A stretch of DNA of 64,000 bases from Bacteroidales bacterium UBA5536 (GTDB taxonomy: Bacteria; Bacteroidota; Bacteroidia; Bacteroidales; F082): contig DINQ01000020.1 of the NCBI GenBank assembly GCA_002426795.1, positions 195,017 through 259,016 on the forward strand, read 5' to 3'. Positions 44,181 to 51,370 of the stretch are shown here, in pieces; position 1 is the stretch's first letter; the number at the start of each line of letters is the position of its first letter. Under the pieces are notes generated by a model. It worked only from the letters and a program-made list of their open reading frames with translations. It was not told the origin of the DNA and ran no database searches. The position numbers and the translations under genes are program-made.

Positions 44181-45035
44181 ATGAACACTTATACAAAATT
44201 ATTTAGTTTGATGTTTTTTTTACTCTTGGCTAAATATGGTTTTAGTCAAATTCAATTTTATGACTTTTTACCAGATACGGTTACAACAGCTTATGAAAAT
44301 GGTTCCTCTGATACCGCGAATTTTTCTATTGATATAAATGGAGATTCAATTAATGATATAAGTTTTAGTCTTGCTTATCAATACAATTTTGTTTCACCCC
44401 ATTCTACAGCAAATTTTTTCGTAACTGTTAATTCTATAAATGGAAATAATCAATTTGGTTCTAGTGACCCAAATGTAGTATGTTTTATAGAAGGCTTTAT
44501 GGCAGGAGATACGATTGATAACAATATTAGCTGGGATCCCCTATATAATTATTTGTTGTTTTCGCACAATGAACTTTTACTTTATTGTAGTAATTTTTAC
44601 TCGCATCGTTATCTGGCATTTACAGACATGAGAAATGGTGAGTGTTTTTACGGGTGGATTTTACTCAAAACCCAAACTTACTATGGACAAGATTATGGAA
44701 CAGCTAAAGTTTATTTAGATGTTAAAGAATTTGCCTATAATACTGATGCAGAGCATGGTATTGTTGCAGGAGATACAATATCGAGTATTTATCCAACTTC
44801 AATAAGTAATCTATCATTAAAAGCTAAACCTATATTATATCCTAACCCAACATCAGGAAAGTTTTATATTAAGAACGCGGAGCATGATAAAATTGATATC
44901 CGAAATATAATGGGTGAAGTCGTTTTAGAAACAAGAAATAATGAAATTGATATCAGTGAATATCCTAATGGGTTGTATTTTGTGCATATTTATTTTGGAG
45001 GTACATTTATAACAAGAAAAATCATAAAATATTAA
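44181..45035 (+). CDS. Secreted protein with T9SS type A sorting domain, low GC
   Basis: 284 aa. Signal peptide ending KYGFSQ, then about 180 residues of beta-rich unknown domain (SIDINGDSINDISFSLAYQY, FGSSDPNVVCFIEG, GECFYGWILLKTQTYYG) that resembles a secreted domain with a calcium-like DINGDSINDI loop. The T9SS sorting domain closes it (PILYPNPTSGKFYIKN ... EYPNGLYFVHIYFGG). Base composition is visibly AT-richer than the core genes to the left, and it sits in the accessory zone, so recent acquisition is likely. Function unknown. Confidence 0.88.
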   Translation: MNTYTKLFSLMFFLLLAKYGFSQIQFYDFLPDTVTTAYENGSSDTANFSIDINGDSINDISFSLAYQYNFVSPHSTANFFVTVNSINGNNQFGSSDPNVVCFIEGFMAGDTIDNNISWDPLYNYLLFSHNELLLYCSNFYSHRYLAFTDMRNGECFYGWILLKTQTYYGQDYGTAKVYLDVKEFAYNTDAEHGIVAGDTISSIYPTSISNLSLKAKPILYPNPTSGKFYIKNAEHDKIDIRNIMGEVVLETRNNEIDISEYPNGLYFVHIYFGGTFITRKIIKY

Positions 45036-45225
45036 ATCAAGCTTGTCATTACAGCCTGTGATTTGAGACGGATTTTCAAATTGTTTGGATTATTTAAAAA
45101 GAAATCCCCAGGCTGGGGTGAGGATTTGCCAGGGATGAGCATGCCGTAGTGCAATCCGTATCGGTTATAATCTTTAGTAAACCGACACAACTGTAAATAA
45201 AATATCTGTGAAGTATTTACGAAAA

Positions 45226-45480
45226 TTGACGATTTATCCTCGTAAGCGAAGCGAAACGGGAAACCGTTACAACCTATGGGGAATGATAGGAAAAGCTTGT
45301 TTTGTTTTGGAATGAAAGCGGCGGGCCGCGGGCTTTGACAATGGCCAGGATAATTAGCTCAGCTTTTTGACAAATACACCCTTCACCGGCCTCGCCCCTG
45401 TCCAACTGACACGATTATATATGTAAATAAGATGTAAACAGTTGTCAGGTGGAATTCCGCGTGGCCAACGCGCGGGATTG
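45226..45480 (+). repeat. Island-flanking long repeat, left copy, segment 1
   Basis: 255 bp that align without gaps to 63,064-63,318. Starts TTGACGATTTATCCTCG and ends in the GC-rich palindrome ATTCCGCGTGGCCAACGCGC. Differences are scattered single-base substitutions, about 7% by eye. Confidence 0.9.
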
Positions 45481-45636
45481 AAAAACATGAGTTTTCTAAC
45501 GGAAACGGTTTTTGTTAAACATCCAGGTACATCTAACCCAATTAAGCCGATCGCGCGGGCCCACGCACCCGACCCGGTGAAGTTTAGGTTTTAAAGGTTT
45601 GAGGTGTGGTGATTGTTCTCTTCTTTTGCCCCCAAA

Positions 45637-45657
45637 CCCCCAATATTGGGGGCTTTT
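45637..45657 (+). terminator. Terminator-like hairpin CCCCCAATATTGGGGG
   Basis: A perfect 16-base palindrome followed by CTTTT. It is related to the hairpin at 41,740. No gene ends nearby, so it may be part of a repeat rather than a working terminator. Confidence 0.45.
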
Positions 45658-45770
45658 GGCGCTTCCTTGGCAAGACGATAGAGGATTTTAATATAATAGT
45701 AGTGGTGCTGACCAGCGTAAAGATTGAAGGGTTTATGATGTTGAAGTGGGGTGATTAATTCTGGGTAGTT

Positions 45771-45837
45771 GACCCCAGCGGGGTCAAATGTTTGTAACCA
45801 GACTTCAAAAAAGTACCCCCACGACCCCAGCGGGGTC
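45771..45837 (+). repeat. Paired GACCCCAGCGGGGTC palindromes
   Basis: Two exact copies of the 15-base palindrome (45,771-45,785 and 45,823-45,837), 52 bp apart, each able to form a GACCCC/GGGGTC hairpin. Confidence 0.7.
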
Positions 45838-45899
45838 GCATGTCTAATAGGCGTCCGCTTGCGTTGTCACTCGAACTGTTCTCGTGAACACTTCGCCTA

Positions 45900-46030
45900 G
45901 GGAAGATGATTTCGGAAGGATAAACGCCTGGAAGATTATCTTATGCAAACCGATTCCGCGAAGGAACTAAAAGTGCGGGTTGCACTTTTAGTGACTGTTG
46001 CGGTCTTCCCGAAGTGTCGGGACTAAAGCG
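45900..46030 (+). repeat. Dispersed noncoding repeat M, copy 2, with internal hairpin
   Basis: Shares GATAAACGCCTGGAAGATTA, GCAAACCGATTCCGCGA and CGAAGTGTCGGGACTAAAGCG with copies 1 and 3. It carries in addition a perfect 11-base hairpin ACTAAAAGTGC/GCACTTTTAGT at 45,966-45,992. Confidence 0.75.
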
Positions 46031-46050
46031 TGTTCGTAAGAAAGCTGTTT

Positions 46051-46262
46051 TCTTATGTCCTTTGTCGGGGCAAAGGACCAAACCCTTTGCGGACCCCGAA
46101 AGCTTTCGGGGCGCCTCCCGCTCTGCTCAAATGGTGAAAATCCACCGAAGGAGTGGGTCCTCCTACGTCCGGACCCAAATGCCCTGGCTTCGAGAGCCTC
46201 AGCCACCACGGTCACCTTCGGGGATTTTCAACCTTTTGAGCATTCACCCTTCGACAGGCTCA
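46051..46262 (+). repeat. Noncoding repeat B, copy 1 (inverted-repeat element)
   Basis: Starts TCTTATGTCCTTTGTCGGGG and contains inverted arms TGAAAATCCACCGAAGG (46,135-46,151) and CCTTCGGGGATTTTCA (46,215-46,230) around a GGTCC/GGACC hairpin. Copy 2 lies at 46,419-46,590. Confidence 0.7.
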
Positions 46263-46290
46263 GGGCGGCGCAGCCTCACCGGCCTCGCCA

Positions 46291-46624
46291 TTCCGCGTGG
46301 CCATCGCGCGGGTTTGGTAAACGTTTTTGTTCTGACGGAACCGGATTAATCGGAAGTGCTCCCTTGGCTGGTGCTGATCTGTGATCAGTATCCGAAAATT
46401 TGAATGAAAGGTTATTGTTTTATGTCCTTTGACGGGGCAAAGGACCAAACCCTTTGCGGAATGGAAGCCCCCCACTCTGCTCAAATGGTGAAAATCCACC
46501 GAAGGAGTGGGTCCTCCTACGTCCGGACCCAAATGCCCTTCGGTCACCTTCGGGGATTTTCAACCTTTTAAGCATTCACAGGCTCACCGGCACCGCCATT
46601 CCGCGTGGCCACCGCGCGGGATTG
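46291..46624 (+). repeat. GC-rich palindrome ATTCCGCGTGGCCAnCGCGCGG, two of four copies
   Basis: Copies at 46,291 and 46,598; the others are at 45,454 and 63,292. Each can fold CCGCG/CGCGG. The copies at 45,454 and 46,598 bound the sequence that interrupts the left flanking repeat. Confidence 0.65.
46419..46590 (+). repeat. Noncoding repeat B, copy 2
   Basis: Nearly identical to copy 1 over the arms (46,489-46,505; 46,547-46,562) and the central GTCCTCCTACGTCCGGACCC. It lacks about 20 bp of the centre. Confidence 0.7.
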
Positions 46625-46690
46625 ATAGACTTTTTTGTCCTGACGAAATGGAGACTGCCACGTCGTTTGTTGTCGCACGCTCCAACAAAC
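46598..46690 (+). repeat. Island-flanking long repeat, left copy, segment 2
   Basis: 93 bp that align without gaps to 63,292-63,384; ends at CAACAAAC, where repeat M copy 3 is inserted. Confidence 0.88.
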
Positions 46691-46860
46691 TCCTCGCAGA
46701 ATCGGTTTGCATCAGTCGTTTGTGATGTTGGTTGGGGCTTGGGAAGATGATTTCGGAAGGATAAACGCCTGGAAGATTATCTTATGCAAACCGATTCCGC
46801 GAGCCGTGAAGCGGCATGGCGGTCGCCCCGAAGTGTCGGCACTAAAGCGTCTTAGTAAGA
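46691..46860. mobile_element. MITE-like insertion of about 174 bp inside the flanking repeat (contains repeat M copy 3, 46,741-46,849)
   Basis: The intact right copy of the flanking repeat lacks this segment, which is bounded by AAAC on both sides (46,687-46,690 and 46,861-46,864), as expected for a 4-bp target duplication. Inside, a 20-base near-perfect inverted repeat CTCGCAGAATCGGTTTGCAT / ATGCAAACCGATTCCGCGAG spans about 46,693-46,803. No protein is encoded. Confidence 0.65.
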
Positions 46861-47238
46861 AAACCCAACGCTTTTCTTGCAACGCTATTTACACACCATC
46901 TAAATTATTTTGCAAGCATTTTGCAAAAGAAAAAGTTTTTCTACTTTTATGGGATTGAAAAAACAGCGCCCGCTGGCATGGCTCGCTCGCTCGCAGCAGC
47001 CGGGGAAAAGGAAGGAATTTGGCGGAAGGCCATCCGGTAGCTCTCAGGATGGCAGAAGAAATTGTGTCGCACAAGCGACCATGATGTTATTGTATAAAAA
47101 TGAAGCGAAACCGCATGAAGCGAACGATGATAATGGAAAACTACCCTTGTGGCACCAATGCTAAAACGACTGAACTTGCATTTAGCATGCCTTTTTTTGG
47201 CGTGCTAAATGCCATAGGGGTGCGTTTAGCAAGTAGTT
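46861..47238 (+). repeat. Island-flanking long repeat, left copy, segment 3, with terminal hairpin
   Basis: 378 bp that align without gaps to 63,381-63,758, about 96% identical by eye. It ends with a hairpin GCATTTAGCATGCC/GGCGTGCTAAATGC, then GCGTTTAGCAAGTAGTT; identity stops exactly at GTT. An AACTAC about 95 bp upstream mirrors the terminal GTAGTT, giving an overall imperfect palindrome of attC-like size. An 84-residue open frame here is shared by both copies but shows no coding bias in substitutions. Confidence 0.88.
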
Positions 47239-47344
47239 ACCACCAAGTGTAAAAAAAGAAAACTTAAACTTAAGTGAGACAATATTATTTGACAATACGA
47301 CTGTTAAATATTGAGCCATGAATTGAAAACCAACCCAAATTGCA

Positions 47345-47370
47345 CACATTGCCAAAGCCCCACAAGCCAA
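47345..47370 (+). repeat. Short dispersed repeat CACATTGCCAAAGCC, copy 1
   Basis: 26 bp matching 62,791-62,816 at 25 positions, followed by a partly matching AAGCTTTG(C/T)CAAAGAG. A degenerate third copy lies at about 56,247-56,273. The three sit before, between and after the two island operons. Confidence 0.6.
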
Positions 47371-47530
47371 CGCGAATTAACCAAAGCTTTGCCAAAGAGT
47401 GCAATTCTGCCACCCCACAATTAGTCACCCCAATAAAGTTACTTTTCGAATAAGGATGATATTGCATACAATACTTAGAAACAGTATTTAAAGCACAGAA
47501 AATAAGATGTTATAGAATTCTCAAAAATTA

Positions 47531-47563
47531 TTTGGATTGTTCAATAATTTTGATTTAAATTTG
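47531..47563 (+). promoter_or_regulatory. Promoter of the tetR-RND efflux operon
   Basis: TTTG (47,531-47,534) and TAAATTTG (47,556-47,563), both perfect to the Bacteroidota boxes, with a 21-bp spacer. Predicted transcription start falls in the palindrome at 47,567-47,580. Confidence 0.65.
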
Positions 47564-47566
47564 CAA

Positions 47567-47580
47567 AGTGAATATTCACT
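47567..47580 (+). promoter_or_regulatory. Putative TetR operator AGTGAATATTCACT
   Basis: A perfect 14-base palindrome that covers the predicted transcription start and lies 7 bp before the tetR ATG. This is the place and type of site expected for autorepression by the TetR regulator. A similar sequence, AGTGAATGTTCACC, occurs at 48,974-48,987 near the start of the TolC gene. Confidence 0.65.
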
Positions 47581-47587
47581 AACATAA

Positions 47588-48184
47588 ATGATTGATATGA
47601 CATCAGAATTATCAGATAGACAAAAGGAAATAATTGAAGTTTCTCTCGCTTTAATCGCCGAAAATGGAATTCAGGGACTAACGATAAAAAATCTGGCAAA
47701 AAGAATTGGATTTTCAGAATCGGCAATTTACCGCCATTACGAAAATAAGATTGAGATTTTAGTGGCCATTTTAAACTATTTCAAAGAAAATACTGAGCGC
47801 CTGTTTACTGCCGAATTAAATGCAGAAGGAGATGCACTCACTAAAATAAATCACCTTTTTCAAAATCAGTTTAAGATATTTGCCAACTCTCCCTCCCTCG
47901 TAGCAGTTATTTTTTCAGAAGAGCTTTTTCGGAATGAAGCCATCCTTGTAAAAAAAGTTTCTGAGATTATGGATAATAACTTCAGAACCTTAACCAGCAT
48001 CATTAAATCAGGACAGGAAAATGGCGAACTCAGAACCGATGTGGAAGCAGAACATTTGGCTGTTGTAGTTATGGGAACTCTGCGCTTGTTTGTAAAACAA
48101 TGGCAAATGTCTGGTTATGCTTTTAGTTTATCTGAAAAAGGAAAAGAACTTTCAAATTCAGTAAAAATTCTTGTAAAAAAATAG
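47588..48184 (+). CDS. TetR/AcrR family transcriptional regulator of the efflux operon
   Basis: 198 aa. N-terminal HTH (IIEVSLALIAENGIQGLTIK, LAKRIGFSESAIYRHYENK), then an all-helical ligand-binding and dimer domain of normal length. First gene of the RND efflux operon (cupin follows after 10 bp). A perfect palindrome overlaps its promoter, so it probably represses the whole operon until an inducer binds. The inducer is unknown. Full-length and intact. Confidence 0.92.
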   Translation: MIDMTSELSDRQKEIIEVSLALIAENGIQGLTIKNLAKRIGFSESAIYRHYENKIEILVAILNYFKENTERLFTAELNAEGDALTKINHLFQNQFKIFANSPSLVAVIFSEELFRNEAILVKKVSEIMDNNFRTLTSIIKSGQENGELRTDVEAEHLAVVVMGTLRLFVKQWQMSGYAFSLSEKGKELSNSVKILVKK

Positions 48185-48194
48185 TCAACAAAAA

Positions 48195-48533
48195 ATGGAA
48201 ATCAAAAAAGTAATTGAAACAACAACCGAAGAAACACCACACAAGGTGGATGTTCGAAAATTGTATGATAAAGAAAGCGCGCAGGCCATGCACATTACCC
48301 TGCAGCCCGGTGAAGCATTAAAACCGCACATTACTCCGGTAGATGTATTTTTCTATGTGCTGGAAGGAACTCCTGAAATTCTCATTGGTAAGGAAAAAAC
48401 AGAAGTGCCGGTTGATAGTTTGGTTGAAAGCCCCAAAGATGTTGTTCATTGTCTTTACAACAATTCAAACGCAATAGCCCGAATTCTTGTTGTAAAAGCT
48501 CCAAAGCCGATAACTCAAACTAAACTTTTATAA
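48195..48533 (+). CDS. Small single-domain cupin (efflux operon copy)
   Basis: 112 aa, one cupin_2 barrel. Motif 1 is partly kept (LQPGEALKPHITPVDVFFYVLEG: one His, an Asp and a Glu as possible metal ligands), and motif 2 is PKDVVHCLYNN with His. It is clearly paralogous to the cupin at 59,228 in the NO operon (shared LQPGE-LKPH-TPVDV-FY-LEGTP and R-LV-KAP-P). No reaction can be assigned. It lies between tetR and a 4-TM protein gene, so co-transcribed. Confidence 0.85.
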   Translation: MEIKKVIETTTEETPHKVDVRKLYDKESAQAMHITLQPGEALKPHITPVDVFFYVLEGTPEILIGKEKTEVPVDSLVESPKDVVHCLYNNSNAIARILVVKAPKPITQTKLL

Positions 48534-48541
48534 AACTTACT

Positions 48542-48952
48542 ATGATGAAATTAGAATTAAAAAAAAAAGTACACTATTTTATTGTGTCGTTTCTTTTGAT
48601 TTTTGGATTGCTTACCCTATTTTTAAGCAGTTCGGTGATTTTTGATTTGTTCGGCTTTCGAGCCAAAGAGGGAAATTATGTGCTCTTTATTGTTGTTTCG
48701 AATTTTATTTGCAGCATGCTATACCTATTTGCGGTGTATGGATTTATTACAAATAGGAAATGGACAACGAATGTGCTAACTATTTCTCTTATTGTCCTTT
48801 TAATTGGTTTTATGGGGCTTACAATACACATTGTTTCCGGAGGTATTTATGAAACTAAAACGATTGGGGCAATGATTTTTAGAATTTCTTTAACCGTTTT
48901 CTTTGTAGCATATTCCTTTTTATTAAACAAAAGAATCAAAAATGAAAGCTAA
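48542..48952 (+). CDS. Four-TM membrane protein of unknown function
   Basis: 136 aa with four hydrophobic helices (about 12-34, 46-68, 76-97, 110-130) and short charged loops. No conserved motif or named family recognised. It overlaps the TolC-like gene start by 11 bp, indicating translational coupling in the efflux operon. Confidence 0.75.
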   Translation: MMKLELKKKVHYFIVSFLLIFGLLTLFLSSSVIFDLFGFRAKEGNYVLFIVVSNFICSMLYLFAVYGFITNRKWTTNVLTISLIVLLIGFMGLTIHIVSGGIYETKTIGAMIFRISLTVFFVAYSFLLNKRIKNES

Positions 48953-50297
48953 AAAAATTTTAAACAGAAAGTTAGTGAATGTTCACCCTTGTAAATTGTC
49001 GCTATCTCTTCTTATAGTAATGGTAATAACATTTCAGGGACAGGCACAAACATGGACTTTGCAACAATGCATCGACACAGCTCAGGTACACAATAAAAAC
49101 CTGCAAATGAGCAGGAACAATATGAATTTGGCCACAGAAAAACACAGTGAGGCAAAAGCTAATCTTATACCAAAAATCAGTTTGAATGCCGACTACAAAT
49201 ATTTTGCTGAGTTGCCTTACCAACTAATGCCACAATCAGCTTTTGGCGGCCCCGAAGGAATGTACAAGGAAGTGCAAATGGGTGTGCCGCACAATATAGG
49301 TGCTAACCTTCAAGTCGCAATGCCTTTGTATAATCCACAGGTTTATGGCGCTATTGAAGCGACAAAAATTGCTTCGGAGCTAAACAGCCTTCAATACAAA
49401 AAAACAGAAGAACAGGTTTATTTCGAAATTTCGAACCTGTTTTATAACGCTCAGATTTTAAGTCATCAAAAAGCTTTTGTTGACAGTAACCTGGTAAATA
49501 CCGCAAAACTACTAGATAACCTTAAGTTGCTGCATGCACAACAAATGATAAAAAAGAGTGACGTTTCGAAAGTAGAATTGCAAAAGGAACAATTAATCAC
49601 TCAGCTTGAATTGTTGAATATCAATATTGAACAAGTGATGAATGCGCTGAAGTTTTCGATGGGGATTCCGTTTAATCAAATCATTCAGATTGACACTAAA
49701 ATCGAAAACAAGGATTTGGAGACCTATTCTACAATATTGCCAGTGGATTTGGAGTTGGTTGTTGCTCAAAACAAACTTCTTTCCAGCGAGTTAAGCACAT
49801 TAAAAGCTTCGCGTCTACCCACGGTTTCGATTTTTGGAAGCTATGGACAAACGGGATTTGGTTACGATGAAAAGCCGAACGACTTCCTGAACTTTTACCC
49901 AACGGCTTTTGCAGGGTTGCAACTTTCAGTTCCCCTTTTTAACGGAACAGTTACACAACGAAAAATCAATCAGAAAAAACTGGAAATCCAGAATAATCAG
50001 ATACAATTCGATTTGGCGAAAGAACAAAACCAAATGCTGATTGAAAACGCAACCCGCTTGCGACGGGTAAACCAACAAACCATTGACAATACACAAAACC
50101 AAATCGACCTGGCGACCACGGTCTACAACGAAATAGTGTTGCAACAGAAAGAAGGAACAGCAACGCTTACCGATGTTCTTCTGGCCGACAATGCGGTTCG
50201 TGAAGCACAAACCAACCATTTAACAGCCATCATCGAATTCCTGAAAGCCGATTTGGAATTGAAAAAACTAAGCGGAAATATTTCATCAATTAAATAA
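48942..50297 (+). CDS. TolC-family outer-membrane efflux protein
   Basis: 451 aa. Signal peptide ending FQGQAQ after an unusually long 25-residue polar N-region, so the true start may be the Met at 49,020. The mature protein begins TWTLQQCIDTAQVHNKNLQM, the canonical TolC opening. It has two repeats of long helices plus beta strands (e.g. FAGLQLSVPLFNGTVTQRKI) and QKEGTATLTDVLLADNAVREAQ near the end. It forms the trimeric outer-membrane channel of the tripartite pump encoded by the next two genes. Confidence 0.92.
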   Translation: MKAKKILNRKLVNVHPCKLSLSLLIVMVITFQGQAQTWTLQQCIDTAQVHNKNLQMSRNNMNLATEKHSEAKANLIPKISLNADYKYFAELPYQLMPQSAFGGPEGMYKEVQMGVPHNIGANLQVAMPLYNPQVYGAIEATKIASELNSLQYKKTEEQVYFEISNLFYNAQILSHQKAFVDSNLVNTAKLLDNLKLLHAQQMIKKSDVSKVELQKEQLITQLELLNINIEQVMNALKFSMGIPFNQIIQIDTKIENKDLETYSTILPVDLELVVAQNKLLSSELSTLKASRLPTVSIFGSYGQTGFGYDEKPNDFLNFYPTAFAGLQLSVPLFNGTVTQRKINQKKLEIQNNQIQFDLAKEQNQMLIENATRLRRVNQQTIDNTQNQIDLATTVYNEIVLQQKEGTATLTDVLLADNAVREAQTNHLTAIIEFLKADLELKKLSGNISSIK

Positions 50298-50309
50298 AAC
50301 AGAAAAATC

Positions 50310-51362
50310 ATGTTGAAAAAAATTACTTATACGGTTGCCATTTTGGCACTCATTGCATTTACAGTTTTTAAACTGAAAAGCAACAAAGAAATTACAGAGA
50401 AAAGAGTTTATCAGTACAACAAAGAAAAACCAATTAGCGTGCAGGCAATGCAGGTTAATTCGGCTAATTCTGCAAATACCTACACTTATACCGGCTCATT
50501 CGAACCCCACAAAGAGACCAAGTTAAGCGCCGATATACAGGGAAAGGTTAGCGAGGTTCTGGTTGATTTAGGCAGTTCGGTGAAAAAAGGAGAAACGCTG
50601 ATTCAGCTGGATAATTCGCTGTTAAAACTTCAATTGCAGACTGTTGAAATACAAATCGAGAGTTTGGAGACCGATGTAAAACGCTTTACCGTTTTAGCTG
50701 CTGCCGATGCCGTACAGGGTATTCAGCTCGAAAAAGCAGAATTGGGACTTAAAACAGCTAAGGTTCAAAAAGCAACATTGGAAGAACAAATCAGCAAAAC
50801 AACTATTTGTGCGCCGTTTAGTGGTATTGTAACGGCAAAATTAACTGAAGTAGGAGCATTTGCCGCTCCCGGTATGCCACTGCTGCAACTTACCGAAATC
50901 TCAAAATTGAAGTTTACTGTAAATGTACCTGAAAACAAACTGGCGCAGTTCTCACTTCAACAGGTTTGCAAGTTATCGGCTGACGTTTATCCCGAATTAA
51001 CATTCGAAGGGAAAGTAAGCCTGGTGGGCAGCAAAGCCAATATTGGTAACAGTTATCCGGTACAGCTTGAATTGCAAAATACCCCCGACTTAAAAATAAA
51101 ATCAGGGATGTTCGGAAAAGTAAAAGTAACCACAGGAGGCAATGAAAACCAAATCAGTATTCCGGCATCGGCGATGGTTGGCACTACCATTCAACCTCAA
51201 GTGTATGTCATTAAAAACGGAAATGCTGTTCTCCAGGACATTACAATTGCCGAAAGGCTGGAAGACAAGGTCATTATTCAGAAAGGCATTTCGGAAGGCG
51301 ACCAGATTGTCATTAATGGTTTTATCAACCTTTATGATGGAGCCAAAGTCACCCTTAAATAA
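50310..51362 (+). CDS. RND efflux periplasmic adaptor (membrane fusion protein)
   Basis: 350 aa. N-terminal membrane anchor/signal (about 5-22), then YTYTGSFEPHKETKLSADIQGKV (barrel-sandwich start), a coiled-coil hairpin (LKLQLQTVEIQIESLETDVKR), ICAPFSGIVTAKLTEVGAF (lipoyl-like second half), a beta-barrel domain and a C-terminal proximal domain. Bridges TolC and the RND pump in the periplasm. 12 bp after tolC and 8 bp before the pump gene. Confidence 0.93.
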   Translation: MLKKITYTVAILALIAFTVFKLKSNKEITEKRVYQYNKEKPISVQAMQVNSANSANTYTYTGSFEPHKETKLSADIQGKVSEVLVDLGSSVKKGETLIQLDNSLLKLQLQTVEIQIESLETDVKRFTVLAAADAVQGIQLEKAELGLKTAKVQKATLEEQISKTTICAPFSGIVTAKLTEVGAFAAPGMPLLQLTEISKLKFTVNVPENKLAQFSLQQVCKLSADVYPELTFEGKVSLVGSKANIGNSYPVQLELQNTPDLKIKSGMFGKVKVTTGGNENQISIPASAMVGTTIQPQVYVIKNGNAVLQDITIAERLEDKVIIQKGISEGDQIVINGFINLYDGAKVTLK

Positions 51363-51370
51363 CCGGAGTT

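Larger units (their letters stand above)
45036..47587. other. 2.5-kb noncoding repeat mosaic
   Basis: No convincing gene. Short open frames occur on both strands but coincide with repeats and have no start signals. Contents, in order: an inverted repeat GTAAATA/TATTTAC (45,193-45,220); the left part of the island-flanking repeat (45,226-45,480); hairpins at 45,637; two GACCCCAGCGGGGTC palindromes; repeat M copy 2; two copies of inverted repeat B; further copies of the GC-rich palindrome; repeat M copy 3; and the rest of the flanking repeat up to 47,238. It ends in the tetR promoter. Confidence 0.75.

Noticed and set aside
45988..46750. Several 70-110 residue open frames in the repeat mosaic on both strands
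   Set aside because: They coincide with inverted repeats B and M, overlap each other on opposite strands and lack start signals.
46910..47164. 84-residue open frame in the flanking repeat (and the 85-residue version at 63,427)
   Set aside because: It is only as conserved as the surrounding noncoding repeat, substitutions show no third-position bias, and there is no start signal.
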